Below are positions 8,120 to 15,232 of a stretch of 64,000 nucleotides of DNA, piece after piece. Origin of the DNA: UBA8079 sp049601915. Lineage in GTDB: Bacteria; Pseudomonadota; Alphaproteobacteria; UBA6615. Every line of letters starts with the position of its first letter. Positions within the stretch are counted from its first letter, which is position 1. The notes below the pieces were generated by a model. The model did not search any database, was not told where the DNA came from, and saw only the letters and a program-made list of their open reading frames with translations. Both the position numbers and the translations under genes were made by a program. Location: contig JBMYRB010000006.1 of NCBI GenBank assembly GCA_049601915.1, forward strand, positions 62,001 to 126,000, read 5' to 3'.

Positions 8120-9163
8120 TTAATCGTTGTAGCCGACCTTGTCGACGAGCTTGAAGGCATCGGCCCGGAGCCCGGCGATGCGGTCGAGGGCCAGCGTGTC
8201 GGGATGCAGATCACCCATCGAGCGCAGCAAGCCTGCCTGCGGGACACCGGCCACGATCGGGTATTCGAAGTTCTGCTCCGAGTACATCTGCTGAGCCAGG
8301 TCACCGGTGAGGAATTCCATTAGTTTCACGGCGTTGTCGTGGTTCGGAGATGCCTTGGTCATCGCCATGCCCGAGATGTTCACATGGGTGCCTTCGTTAC
8401 CGATCTTCGGGAAGACCGGATAGACTGACTGGGCCCAGCCGAACTGCTCCTCATTCTGCAGCATCAGCCCGAAGTAATAGTTGTTGCCTAGGGAAATATC
8501 GCATTCGCCCTCGTTGATTGCCTTGACCTGGGCGCGGTCGTTGCCCTGGGGTTTGCGCGCGAGGTTGGACTTGAGGCTGCGTAGCCAGGCCTCCGCCTTT
8601 TCCTCGCCGTGATGGGCGATCATCGCGGCTGTCAGCGCAACCTGATAGACATGGTTGCCCGCGCGAGTGCAGATCCGCCCGGCCCATTTAGGGTCGGCGA
8701 GCTCTTCATAGGTTTTGGGCGCATCTTCCATGGATACGCGGTCCTTGGAGGCGTAGACGATACGCGCGCGTTGGGTGAGCCCGTACCAGTGCCCTTCGCC
8801 CTGGCGAAACTCGGCCGGGATGCTGGAGGTCAGCTGCGCGGTCTCGACCGGCGCGGTGACACCGGCTTCATAGGCGTCGTTCAAACGGCCGATATCGACC
8901 GTGAAGATAAGATCGGCCGGGGAGTTGCGGCCTTCCTGCTTGAGGCGCTCAACGAGGCCCTTCTTGGCGAACACGACATTGACCTTCACGCCGGTGTCGC
9001 GCGTGAAGGCGTCGAACATGGGCTGGATCAGGAACGGCTGCCGATAGGAGTAGACATTCACCTCACCCGCATCCACGGCGGCCTGCTGCTGGGCGCTGAC
9101 GCCCGTGCCAAGTACGAGAGTTGCAAGACCAGCAGCCGCGAGGACGTATGTACTTTTATGCAT
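8120..9163 (-). CDS. Fe(3+) ABC transporter periplasmic binding protein
   Basis: A 347-residue family-1 iron-binding protein (FbpA/FutA/AfuA group). A Sec signal peptide covers about residues 1-24 (VLAAAGLATLVLGTGVSAQ). The mature N-terminus has EVNVYSYRQPFLIQPMFDAF, the usual start of this group, and the tyrosine pair in NNYYFGLM sits where FbpA-type proteins ligate Fe3+. It binds ferric iron in the periplasm and passes it to the permease encoded next. Two inverted repeats upstream (9186-9210 and 9239-9261) probably bring the operon under iron control. Confidence 0.92.
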   Translation of the reverse strand: MHKSTYVLAAAGLATLVLGTGVSAQQQAAVDAGEVNVYSYRQPFLIQPMFDAFTRDTGVKVNVVFAKKGLVERLKQEGRNSPADLIFTVDIGRLNDAYEAGVTAPVETAQLTSSIPAEFRQGEGHWYGLTQRARIVYASKDRVSMEDAPKTYEELADPKWAGRICTRAGNHVYQVALTAAMIAHHGEEKAEAWLRSLKSNLARKPQGNDRAQVKAINEGECDISLGNNYYFGLMLQNEEQFGWAQSVYPVFPKIGNEGTHVNISGMAMTKASPNHDNAVKLMEFLTGDLAQQMYSEQNFEYPIVAGVPQAGLLRSMGDLHPDTLALDRIAGLRADAFKLVDKVGYND

Positions 9164-9185
9164 TTTCTACTCCGAAGATATAAGT

Positions 9186-9210
9186 GCGAATGAGAATGGT
9201 TCTTAATTGC
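9186..9210 (-). promoter_or_regulatory. Likely iron-responsive operator, proximal
   Basis: A 25-bp imperfect inverted repeat, GCGAATGAGAA-TGG-TTCTTAATTGC, with 8 of 11 arm positions matching, 23 bases upstream of the binding-protein start codon. Position and symmetry suit a Fur-family (Fur or Irr) site. The right arm TTCTTAATTGCAA recurs exactly at 9249-9261. The identity of the regulator is inferred. Confidence 0.6.
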
Positions 9211-9238
9211 AAGGAACCTTATTACCCCTCGGGGTTAT

Positions 9239-9261
9239 TTGCAAGTCATTCTTAATTGCAA
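9239..9261 (-). promoter_or_regulatory. Likely iron-responsive operator, distal
   Basis: TTGCAA, 11 bases, TTGCAA: an inverted arrangement whose right half repeats the 13-bp arm of the proximal site. It lies 76-98 bases upstream of the binding-protein start codon, where it could cover the promoter. Two copies of the same 13-mer within 50 bases of AT-rich DNA in a GC-rich genome are unlikely to be chance. Confidence 0.55.
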
Positions 9262-9338
9262 TCGGCAAAGGCGCATTGATCTGGATCAAAAGCCGCAGAC
9301 CGACCCCAAATCAGTTCCAGATCCAGGCTGACAATTAG

Positions 9339-10138
9339 TTAGGCCGCGCGGAACCGCTCTTCTGCCATTTGGTCCGCGACGATTTTAGCGCCGATTTCGC
9401 CGACCGACTGATCGTTAATGACGGCGCCGAGGGCGCAAGGCGCGAACATGCCGACGTCAGCGCCATGAATGTCATGGGTGTCGACCGGCACGGCCCCGAG
9501 TTTATCGACGGCCCTTGCAACCGCTTCGCCGTTGATGTCGGCGACATGTAGTCGCGCGCCTGCCTCGTGCAGGCGTCGCGCCAGACCGAAGCCGACGGGA
9601 CCTAGGCCCTGGACGGCCACCTGAACGTCGGCGAGGTCATCATTACGCCCCAGCTTGTGCGCGACGGCGGCGCGAATGCCCTAGAATACGCCTTAGCCGG
9701 TGTAGGGGGAGGGGTTGCCGGTGGTGGCGCTGGTCCCGGTGACATGTTTCGTTACCTTAGCCATATCGTCCATATCCGCGACGGTCATCCCGATGTCCTC
9801 TGCGGCGACATAGCGGCCGGCGACGTCATCGACGATCCGTCTCATGGCGCGCATCAACGGCGGGGTCTTGTCTTTTTGCATATCGCCGATGAACACGGAC
9901 TTGGCGCCCCCGAACGGAGGCCCGGCGAGCGCCGACTTGTAGGTCATGCCACGCGACAGTCGCAGCGTGTCTTCGAGTGCGGTAGCCTTATCCGCGAGGG
10001 CCACATCCGGCATCCGCCGACACCCGGACCGAGGTTCGTGTTGCGGATGGCGATGATCTCGCGCAGCCCGGTCTCCCGGTCGAATCCGGCCATAACATTT
10101 TCATACTCGTCGAAGGCAGGCTCTTTGAACACGGACAT
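9339..10138 (-). pseudogene. Leucine dehydrogenase-like gene (Glu/Leu/Phe/Val dehydrogenase), decayed
   Basis: Reading from 10138 down, the sequence is a recognisable amino-acid dehydrogenase in pieces: AIRNTNLGPGVGGCRMWP, then after a frameshift near 10010 the core LRLSRGMTYKSALAGPPFGG with the catalytic lysine motif, then SPYTG. There a TAA (9693-9695) and a TAG (9681-9683) interrupt the text, which resumes in the same frame with VAVQGLGPVGFGLARRL (NAD-binding) and FAPCALGAVIND. It ends at EERFRAA, roughly 90 residues before the usual C-terminus. One frameshift, two nonsense codons and a lost 3' end make it dead. Leucine dehydrogenase fits best; phenylalanine or valine dehydrogenase is possible. 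Confidence 0.88.
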
Positions 10139-10371
10139 GGTTTCCTCCAGACATTTGGCGTACCTAACGGCCGTTAACCATGTCTATCGATTTTGCATCT
10201 GTGCCGTTAATCTTCAATGAACTTCAAAGACTTGTGTCCAGATTGAAGGAAGCCGGACGGTAAACCGGCCCGATCGGGTGAATATGACGCTTTGTCCGAT
10301 CGCTCTATAATAATATTTCAATACCCGCCGGATCGATTCGACCCGGATCATCCGCAGCAAAGGCGACGCAA

Positions 10372-10608
10372 ATGCCCGAGTCCGAACAGCGTGCGAAAGT
10401 CGAACCGGATAAGTGGGAGCAGCCCAGCGGCGAAGCCGTGAGCTGTGAAGACTCGATCCTCGTATTGCGCGAGAACCTCGTCGAAATCCAGGACGTCTGC
10501 CAGGAAGCGCTGGAAGACGCGGTGCTGATGGATGTATCTGAGGCGCAGTTCCGCAAGGTGTTGCACGCCCTCGTGGACGAACTGTCGAACCCCTACAAAA
10601 AGGGCTGA
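10372..10608 (+). CDS. Small conserved-looking acidic protein
   Basis: A 78-residue soluble protein that I do not recognise. It is acidic and strongly helical (SILVLRENLVEIQDVCQEALEDAVL), with no membrane segment or metal motif. The 233 bases upstream, back to the dead dehydrogenase, are AT-rich just before the gene (about 10305-10325) and could hold its promoter. It converges on the alcohol dehydrogenase gene with three bases between the stops. Codon use is like its neighbours, which supports it being real. Confidence 0.6.
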   Translation: MPESEQRAKVEPDKWEQPSGEAVSCEDSILVLRENLVEIQDVCQEALEDAVLMDVSEAQFRKVLHALVDELSNPYKKG

Positions 10609-10611
10609 CCC

Positions 10612-11811
10612 CTAGCCGAGATTGCCGGCATGGGCGGCCTCGAAGAGTTCCCGGAACCCGCCCGCATCTAGGGCGACCGGATTGGCGAGCGCGGTCGGGT
10701 CCTGGGCAGCCATTTTGGCGAGATCGTTGGAGCGTGACCGTTCGACACCGAGCGCGGCCAGGGTGTGGGGTATGTCGAATGTCGACCGCAGGGCCAAAGT
10801 CCATTCGAAGAATGCATCGAATCCTGCCGCGACTTTGTCTGTCTGCGGCGTGAGGCCGAGATAGGCCGAGACGCGGGCGATCCTGGCCTCGATCGCGGGC
10901 CGGTTCCGCTTGAGTACGTAGGGCATCACCACGGCGTTGGTCAGCCCGTGATGGGTGTCATACAGCGCCCCGATGGGGTGGCTCATTGCATGGATTGCAC
11001 CGAGGCCCTTCTGGAAAGCGGTCGACCCCATGGCCGCGGCGGCAAGCATATTGGACCGGGCGGCGATATCGGAGCCGTTTGCGACAGCGGTCGTCAGATT
11101 GTCGTGGACAAGCCGCATGCCCTCGAGGGCCACGCCGTCGCACAGCGGGTTGTCGAACGGCGAACAATAGGCCTCGAGGCAATGAGCGAGCGCGTCCATG
11201 CCTGTCGCTGCGGTGATGTGGGCCGGCAGCCCGAGCGTCAGTTCGGGATCGGCGATCACGATGCCGGGCATCATACCGGGGTGAGTGATGATCACTTTGC
11301 GGTCGGTCGCCTCATTCAAGACCACCGTGGAGCGGCCGGTCTCCGACCCGGTGCCGGCGGTCGTGGGGACAGCCACGACGGGAAGAGGTGCCGCGGCACC
11401 CTGCCAGTCTTTGCGTCCTTCCTCGAAATCCCAGAGGTCGATGCCGCCTTCGGGCTGGGCCGCCACCAGGGCGATGGTCTTGCCGGCATCGAGGGATGAA
11501 CCTCCGCCGAAGGCGATCACCCCGTCGCACCCCGCCGCGCGCATGGTTGCGGCACCATCGGCGATATTCGCGCTCACCGGATTGGGCTTGATGTCGGAAA
11601 ACAATGTCGCCGACACACCGTCACCCTGTGCTGCCGCGAGGGCAGACCTCACCATGTCGAGACCGGCTAGGCCGGGGTCTGTGACAAATAACGGTTTGCG
11701 CATGTCGAGGGTCTTGCACGCGCGCGCAAGCATCGAGATCTTCCCTGCCCCGAACCAGATCGTGGTCGGAAAACTCCAGGTGCCGCGAAGGACGGCGGAT
11801 TCGTCGGTCAT
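10612..11811 (-). CDS. Iron-containing alcohol dehydrogenase
   Basis: A 399-residue group III (Fe-dependent) alcohol dehydrogenase. The N-terminal half has the NAD(P)-binding GGGSSLDAGKTIA; the metal site lies in GMDALAHCLEAYCSP and in AIHAMSHPIGALYDTHHG, which hold the usual histidines. It reduces aldehydes or oxidises alcohols in the cytoplasm; the substrate is not evident. The ATG at 11811 gives the normal N-terminus (MTDESAVLRG, then the family's TIWFGAGKI); the longer open frame to 11952 runs into the next gene. It lies 20 bases after the GS-like gene on the same strand and is probably co-transcribed. Confidence 0.92.
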   Translation of the reverse strand: MTDESAVLRGTWSFPTTIWFGAGKISMLARACKTLDMRKPLFVTDPGLAGLDMVRSALAAAQGDGVSATLFSDIKPNPVSANIADGAATMRAAGCDGVIAFGGGSSLDAGKTIALVAAQPEGGIDLWDFEEGRKDWQGAAAPLPVVAVPTTAGTGSETGRSTVVLNEATDRKVIITHPGMMPGIVIADPELTLGLPAHITAATGMDALAHCLEAYCSPFDNPLCDGVALEGMRLVHDNLTTAVANGSDIAARSNMLAAAAMGSTAFQKGLGAIHAMSHPIGALYDTHHGLTNAVVMPYVLKRNRPAIEARIARVSAYLGLTPQTDKVAAGFDAFFEWTLALRSTFDIPHTLAALGVERSRSNDLAKMAAQDPTALANPVALDAGGFRELFEAAHAGNLG

Positions 11812-11831
11812 CGTGAGGTACCCGTTGGTGA

Positions 11832-13223
11832 TCAGATCAGTTCGAAATATCGGTCCAGTTCGGCCACGCCGATGGTGGGGTCCGACTTCAGCTGGCGAGC
11901 TTCCCAGTCGCGTGATGCCGCGAAATGATCGACGAACGCATCGCCGAACCATTCACGCGCCATGTCGGACTCGGCAAAGCGTATGCCCGCATCCGAAAGG
12001 TTTGACGGCAAGCGAAGATGTTCGGGGTGATCGCTATCATAAGCATTACCGGTTTGTGCCTCCGTCGGCTCGATGCGGTGTTCGATACCCCGCAGACCGG
12101 ATGCAATGGCGGCGGCGGCGACCAGATAAGGGTTCGCATCCGCGCCCGGCAACCGGTATTCGATCCGGTGGGATTTTGGGCCGCCCGGCAAGGCCCGGAT
12201 CGCGCAGGTGCGGTTGTCGATACCCCAGGTGGCGTCGGTGGGCGCCCAGAGCCCGGGTATCAGCCGACGATATGAATTCACTGTTGGTGCAGCCATGGCT
12301 GTCAGTTCGGCCATGTGGATCTGCTGGCCGCCAATGAAATGGCGCATCGTGTCGCTGATGCCATGATCGGACGTGGGGTTGTAGAACGGGTTTTCGGCAC
12401 TGTCATTGTTTGTAAGCGATAAATGCAAATGCCCCGATTGCCCGGCCTCGTCCATGTTCCATTTGGCCATGAACGTAGCGATCAGTTCGCGGTTCTGGAC
12501 GAGCGCCTTTGTATAGGTCTTGAACAGGCTGGCCTTGTCGGCCGCCGCCAGGGCGGTATCAACCTGGATGGCGGCCTCGATGACGCCGGCCCCCATTTCC
12601 TCGTGGATGCCCTCGAGCCCGATACCCATCGCGGCCATGCTCGAAAAGATATCCGTGTAGAGCGGCGCGAGGGTCGATTGACGCAGCAGGGAGTAGCCGG
12701 TGTTTCCCGATGCGACGGGTGTCATGTCGCGGTATTGCTTCGCGGCTGCGCTCGCCAGGGTCTCGTCGAAGACGAAGAATTCATACTCGAAGCCTGCCCG
12801 GACGCTAAAGCCCATTGCATTCGCTTTGTCGAGGACCCGGGACAGCACACCGCGTGGACATATTTCGGTGGCTGGATCGGCGAACTCTCCTAGGAACATC
12901 CAACAACCGTCCTCGAAAGGAATTTGACGCCCGGAGGTCGGGAGGATGCGCACCGGCGCGTCGGGAAACCCGGTGTGCCAGCCCGTGTAGCGGGAATTGT
13001 CATAGATCTGATCGTTGATATCCCAGCCGAGGACCACGTCACAAAAGCCGAAACCGGTATCCAGAGCTGCGAGAAACTTCTCCCGATGCATGTACTTGCC
13101 GCGCATCTGACCGTCGATATCGGTAAGACCCACCTTCACGAAGTCATGGGCGCTCTGGCGCACCCGCTCGGCGGCGTCCTCGTTGCTGGTGATCGGCCGG
13201 CGGGCCGCCGGGTTCTGGCTCAT
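11832..13223 (-). CDS. Glutamine synthetase-like ligase (PuuA/GlnT-type)
   Basis: A 463-residue member of the glutamine synthetase family but not the housekeeping GlnA: the N-terminal KVGLTDIDGQMRGKYM matches the group that makes gamma-glutamylated amines (PuuA) or gamma-glutamylmethylamide. Catalytic-domain motifs are present: EEMGAGVIEA, the ATP/Mg region ATFMAKWNMDEAGQSGHLHL, and RIEYRLPGADANPYL near the C-terminus. There is no adenylylation-site tyrosine context. I start it at 13223 because AGAGGA lies 7 bases upstream; ATG at 13250 is also open. It likely couples glutamate to an amine whose downstream oxidation uses neighbouring enzymes; the amine is unknown. Confidence 0.85.
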   Translation of the reverse strand: MSQNPAARRPITSNEDAAERVRQSAHDFVKVGLTDIDGQMRGKYMHREKFLAALDTGFGFCDVVLGWDINDQIYDNSRYTGWHTGFPDAPVRILPTSGRQIPFEDGCWMFLGEFADPATEICPRGVLSRVLDKANAMGFSVRAGFEYEFFVFDETLASAAAKQYRDMTPVASGNTGYSLLRQSTLAPLYTDIFSSMAAMGIGLEGIHEEMGAGVIEAAIQVDTALAAADKASLFKTYTKALVQNRELIATFMAKWNMDEAGQSGHLHLSLTNNDSAENPFYNPTSDHGISDTMRHFIGGQQIHMAELTAMAAPTVNSYRRLIPGLWAPTDATWGIDNRTCAIRALPGGPKSHRIEYRLPGADANPYLVAAAAIASGLRGIEHRIEPTEAQTGNAYDSDHPEHLRLPSNLSDAGIRFAESDMAREWFGDAFVDHFAASRDWEARQLKSDPTIGVAELDRYFELI

Positions 13224-13406
13224 GGGTAAATCCTCTGTGGCAACCGGCATGCATTCGATCGCGGCGGGATACTACTTTTCCCGAAGCGGGAGGCCAATGA
13301 CGTCCGCAGTTATGGCGTCGCTATCCAGGAGTTGAATTCCACTCGGTTGCGGTTTTGTGTCAGATTACCTGCGCTAAGGCACTGAATACGGAATTGAGCC
13401 ATTAGT

Positions 13407-13628
13407 ATGGAAATCATTGTCATCCTAGCGCTCATCGTCATTTGCATTGTTATGAGTACCTGGACGGCTCTCGTTACCAAGGATTCGTGGGATGCGAAAC
13501 CGGTCGAGGGCGAAGATGATTTCGAATACCACAAGGCCACGCTCGGCATTCATCAGGCGCCGGGCGATGAAGAGTGGGAAAAAGACCTCGACGCCCTGCG
13601 GATAGAGCAGAAACACCGTTTGTGCTGA
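13407..13628 (+). CDS. Small single-pass membrane protein
   Basis: A 73-residue protein with one hydrophobic helix (about 3-22, IIVILALIVICIVMSTW) followed by an acidic soluble tail. It is not recognised. It is on the strand opposite to the genes around it, diverging from the GS-like gene and converging on the oxygenase. An AT-rich stretch just upstream could hold a promoter. The reading frame agrees with a membrane-anchor design, but its short length leaves doubt that it is expressed. Confidence 0.5.
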   Translation: MEIIVILALIVICIVMSTWTALVTKDSWDAKPVEGEDDFEYHKATLGIHQAPGDEEWEKDLDALRIEQKHRLC

Positions 13629-13651
13629 TCCGGCGGCCGTAGCGCCGCTGC

Positions 13652-14674
13652 CTAATCCCAGTCCTCGGCGTAGGCGAAGTTCCGCGCCGCATAGCCCGCG
13701 TGAAATTCTCCGAATGTAACCGGCGGGTATTTCGCTGGATTGTCCGCGCTCGCGCAGCTCGGCACGCATTTCATCAGCGCATCCACATTGGGATAGAGGA
13801 AGAAGATATTCGAGTGGCGGTCGGTATCCACCGCGGCGCGAACCCGGTGTGGCGTGGCCTGGTACACATCGTTCGACCATCGGCACAAGGTGCTGCCGGT
13901 GTTGAACAGCAAACCCTCGGGAACCACCGGTTGTGCGATCCATTCGCCGGCCGGAGTTAGGATTTCCAGGCCGGGGTGGGTGGCCGGCGGGATCAGTGAC
14001 AGGAATGACAGGTCCTTGTGACCCGGCAGGGAAATTTCCTCGTTCTGATCGGGGATCGGCGGGTAGTGGGCGATCCGGGTCATCGAGCTGGAACGCTCGA
14101 AGAACGGCCCGAAGAAGTCGGCCGGCATCTCCAGCGCGACAGACAGCACAGGCAGCAGTTTTTGTGCGAAAGCCTCGAACGTCTCATGGAATTCCATGAA
14201 CGCGTCACGCATACCGGGCGCGGTTTTCTCGTCAGGCCATTTGTTATGACCGCGGAAGCGTTTGTTCTGCCCGAAATCCGGATCGTTGGGAGAGAGATCG
14301 AAGGTAAATTTAAACGCTTCGCTGACCTGAGCCTTCTGTGCGGTGCTGTGGGTCTCGAAACTATCCTTGTGGATCGACACGTTCGGCGGCATGTAGCCGC
14401 ACTGATGACGGTTCATGCGCACCTTGAGTTTTTCTCCCATCGGCAGGGCGTGGAACCGGCGCGAGGCCTCGAAGGCGCGCGCGATCATTTCATCATCGAT
14501 GCCGTGATTAGTCAGGAACAGGAAGCCCATACCGGTGCAGGCTTCGTGAAATGCCGCCGCGGCGTGTTCGATGGCGTGAGGTGCACCGCCGAGCACCGGC
14601 CCGATATCCACGATGGGGATTTCGTCAGTGGCGATTCTGGCGGTTGGCCGGGCGCTGTCATTCTGAAGAGACAT
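13652..14674 (-). CDS. 2-oxoglutarate/Fe(II)-dependent oxygenase (isopenicillin N synthase-like)
   Basis: A 340-residue soluble dioxygenase of the isopenicillin N synthase/flavonol synthase-like family. The N-terminal DIOX_N part has EIPIVDIGPVLGG and GFLFLTNHGI. The iron ligands of the double-stranded beta-helix are H219 and D221 (GHKDLSFL) and H276 (ATPHRVRA), with the following arginine suited to bind the 2-oxoglutarate C5 carboxylate. The ATG at 14674 gives a normal N-terminus; the frame stays open to 14716. The substrate is unknown; nearby GS-like and Fe-ADH genes on the same strand suggest shared work on an amine or amino-acid derivative, but a 400-base gap holding another gene separates them. 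Confidence 0.87.
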   Translation of the reverse strand: MSLQNDSARPTARIATDEIPIVDIGPVLGGAPHAIEHAAAAFHEACTGMGFLFLTNHGIDDEMIARAFEASRRFHALPMGEKLKVRMNRHQCGYMPPNVSIHKDSFETHSTAQKAQVSEAFKFTFDLSPNDPDFGQNKRFRGHNKWPDEKTAPGMRDAFMEFHETFEAFAQKLLPVLSVALEMPADFFGPFFERSSSMTRIAHYPPIPDQNEEISLPGHKDLSFLSLIPPATHPGLEILTPAGEWIAQPVVPEGLLFNTGSTLCRWSNDVYQATPHRVRAAVDTDRHSNIFFLYPNVDALMKCVPSCASADNPAKYPPVTFGEFHAGYAARNFAYAEDWD

Positions 14675-14752
14675 CGTTGGTTCCGTGCATGCGTACTCTG
14701 CCCCGAAGCTTATCACCCGCCGCGACCCACGCCTATGTCGTATACGAATTGC

Positions 14753-15075
14753 TCAGCCCGCGTCGGACAAAACCCTGTTTACCGCGTCGCGAAGCGTGGG
14801 CAGGACATCGGCCTCGAAACAGGGGTTCTCGCGCATCCAGATATTGTTGCGTGGGCTGGGGTGGGGCAGCGGCAATGCGTGGGGCCAGAAATCCTTCCAG
14901 GCGCCGGGATAGCATAAGCCCATGGGCAGGATCGCCAGCCTGTCGGGGTCATAGAAGACTTCACGATCGACCTGATCCCGACCTAGCACGCGGGCCCGAA
15001 TTCGATCCATGACAGCCCGTGGATCCCGGCGGGCCGGGATGTGGGAAACATCGTCGTTCAGAAACCGGGCGCGGA
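14753..15075 (-). pseudogene. Uracil-DNA glycosylase family remnant
   Basis: On the minus strand the text DRLAILPMGLCYPG, immediately followed by PHALPLPHPSPRNNIWM and ENPCFEADVLPTLR, matches two separate blocks of a uracil-DNA glycosylase-family protein (COG1573 type). The roughly 50 residues that normally lie between them are deleted. The N-terminal part with the GQAPG motif is lost or unrecognisable; only a weak echo (DRIRARVLG...FYDP) remains upstream. The open frame runs on to 15688, but that part is antisense to the molybdopterin gene. A dead gene is the simplest reading. Confidence 0.7.
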
Positions 15076-15232
15076 TGGCGGCCTGCATGATGTGCCGTAT
15101 GACGTGACATTCGCGTTTGCATTCCGGACTTTCCGGCCGGACGGTCAAATCGAATTTTGAGCCGCCTGAGTTCTCCGGCGTTTCGACGATTCCGGGCGTT
15201 TCAGCTATAATGTGTACTGGGAGACACACGCG

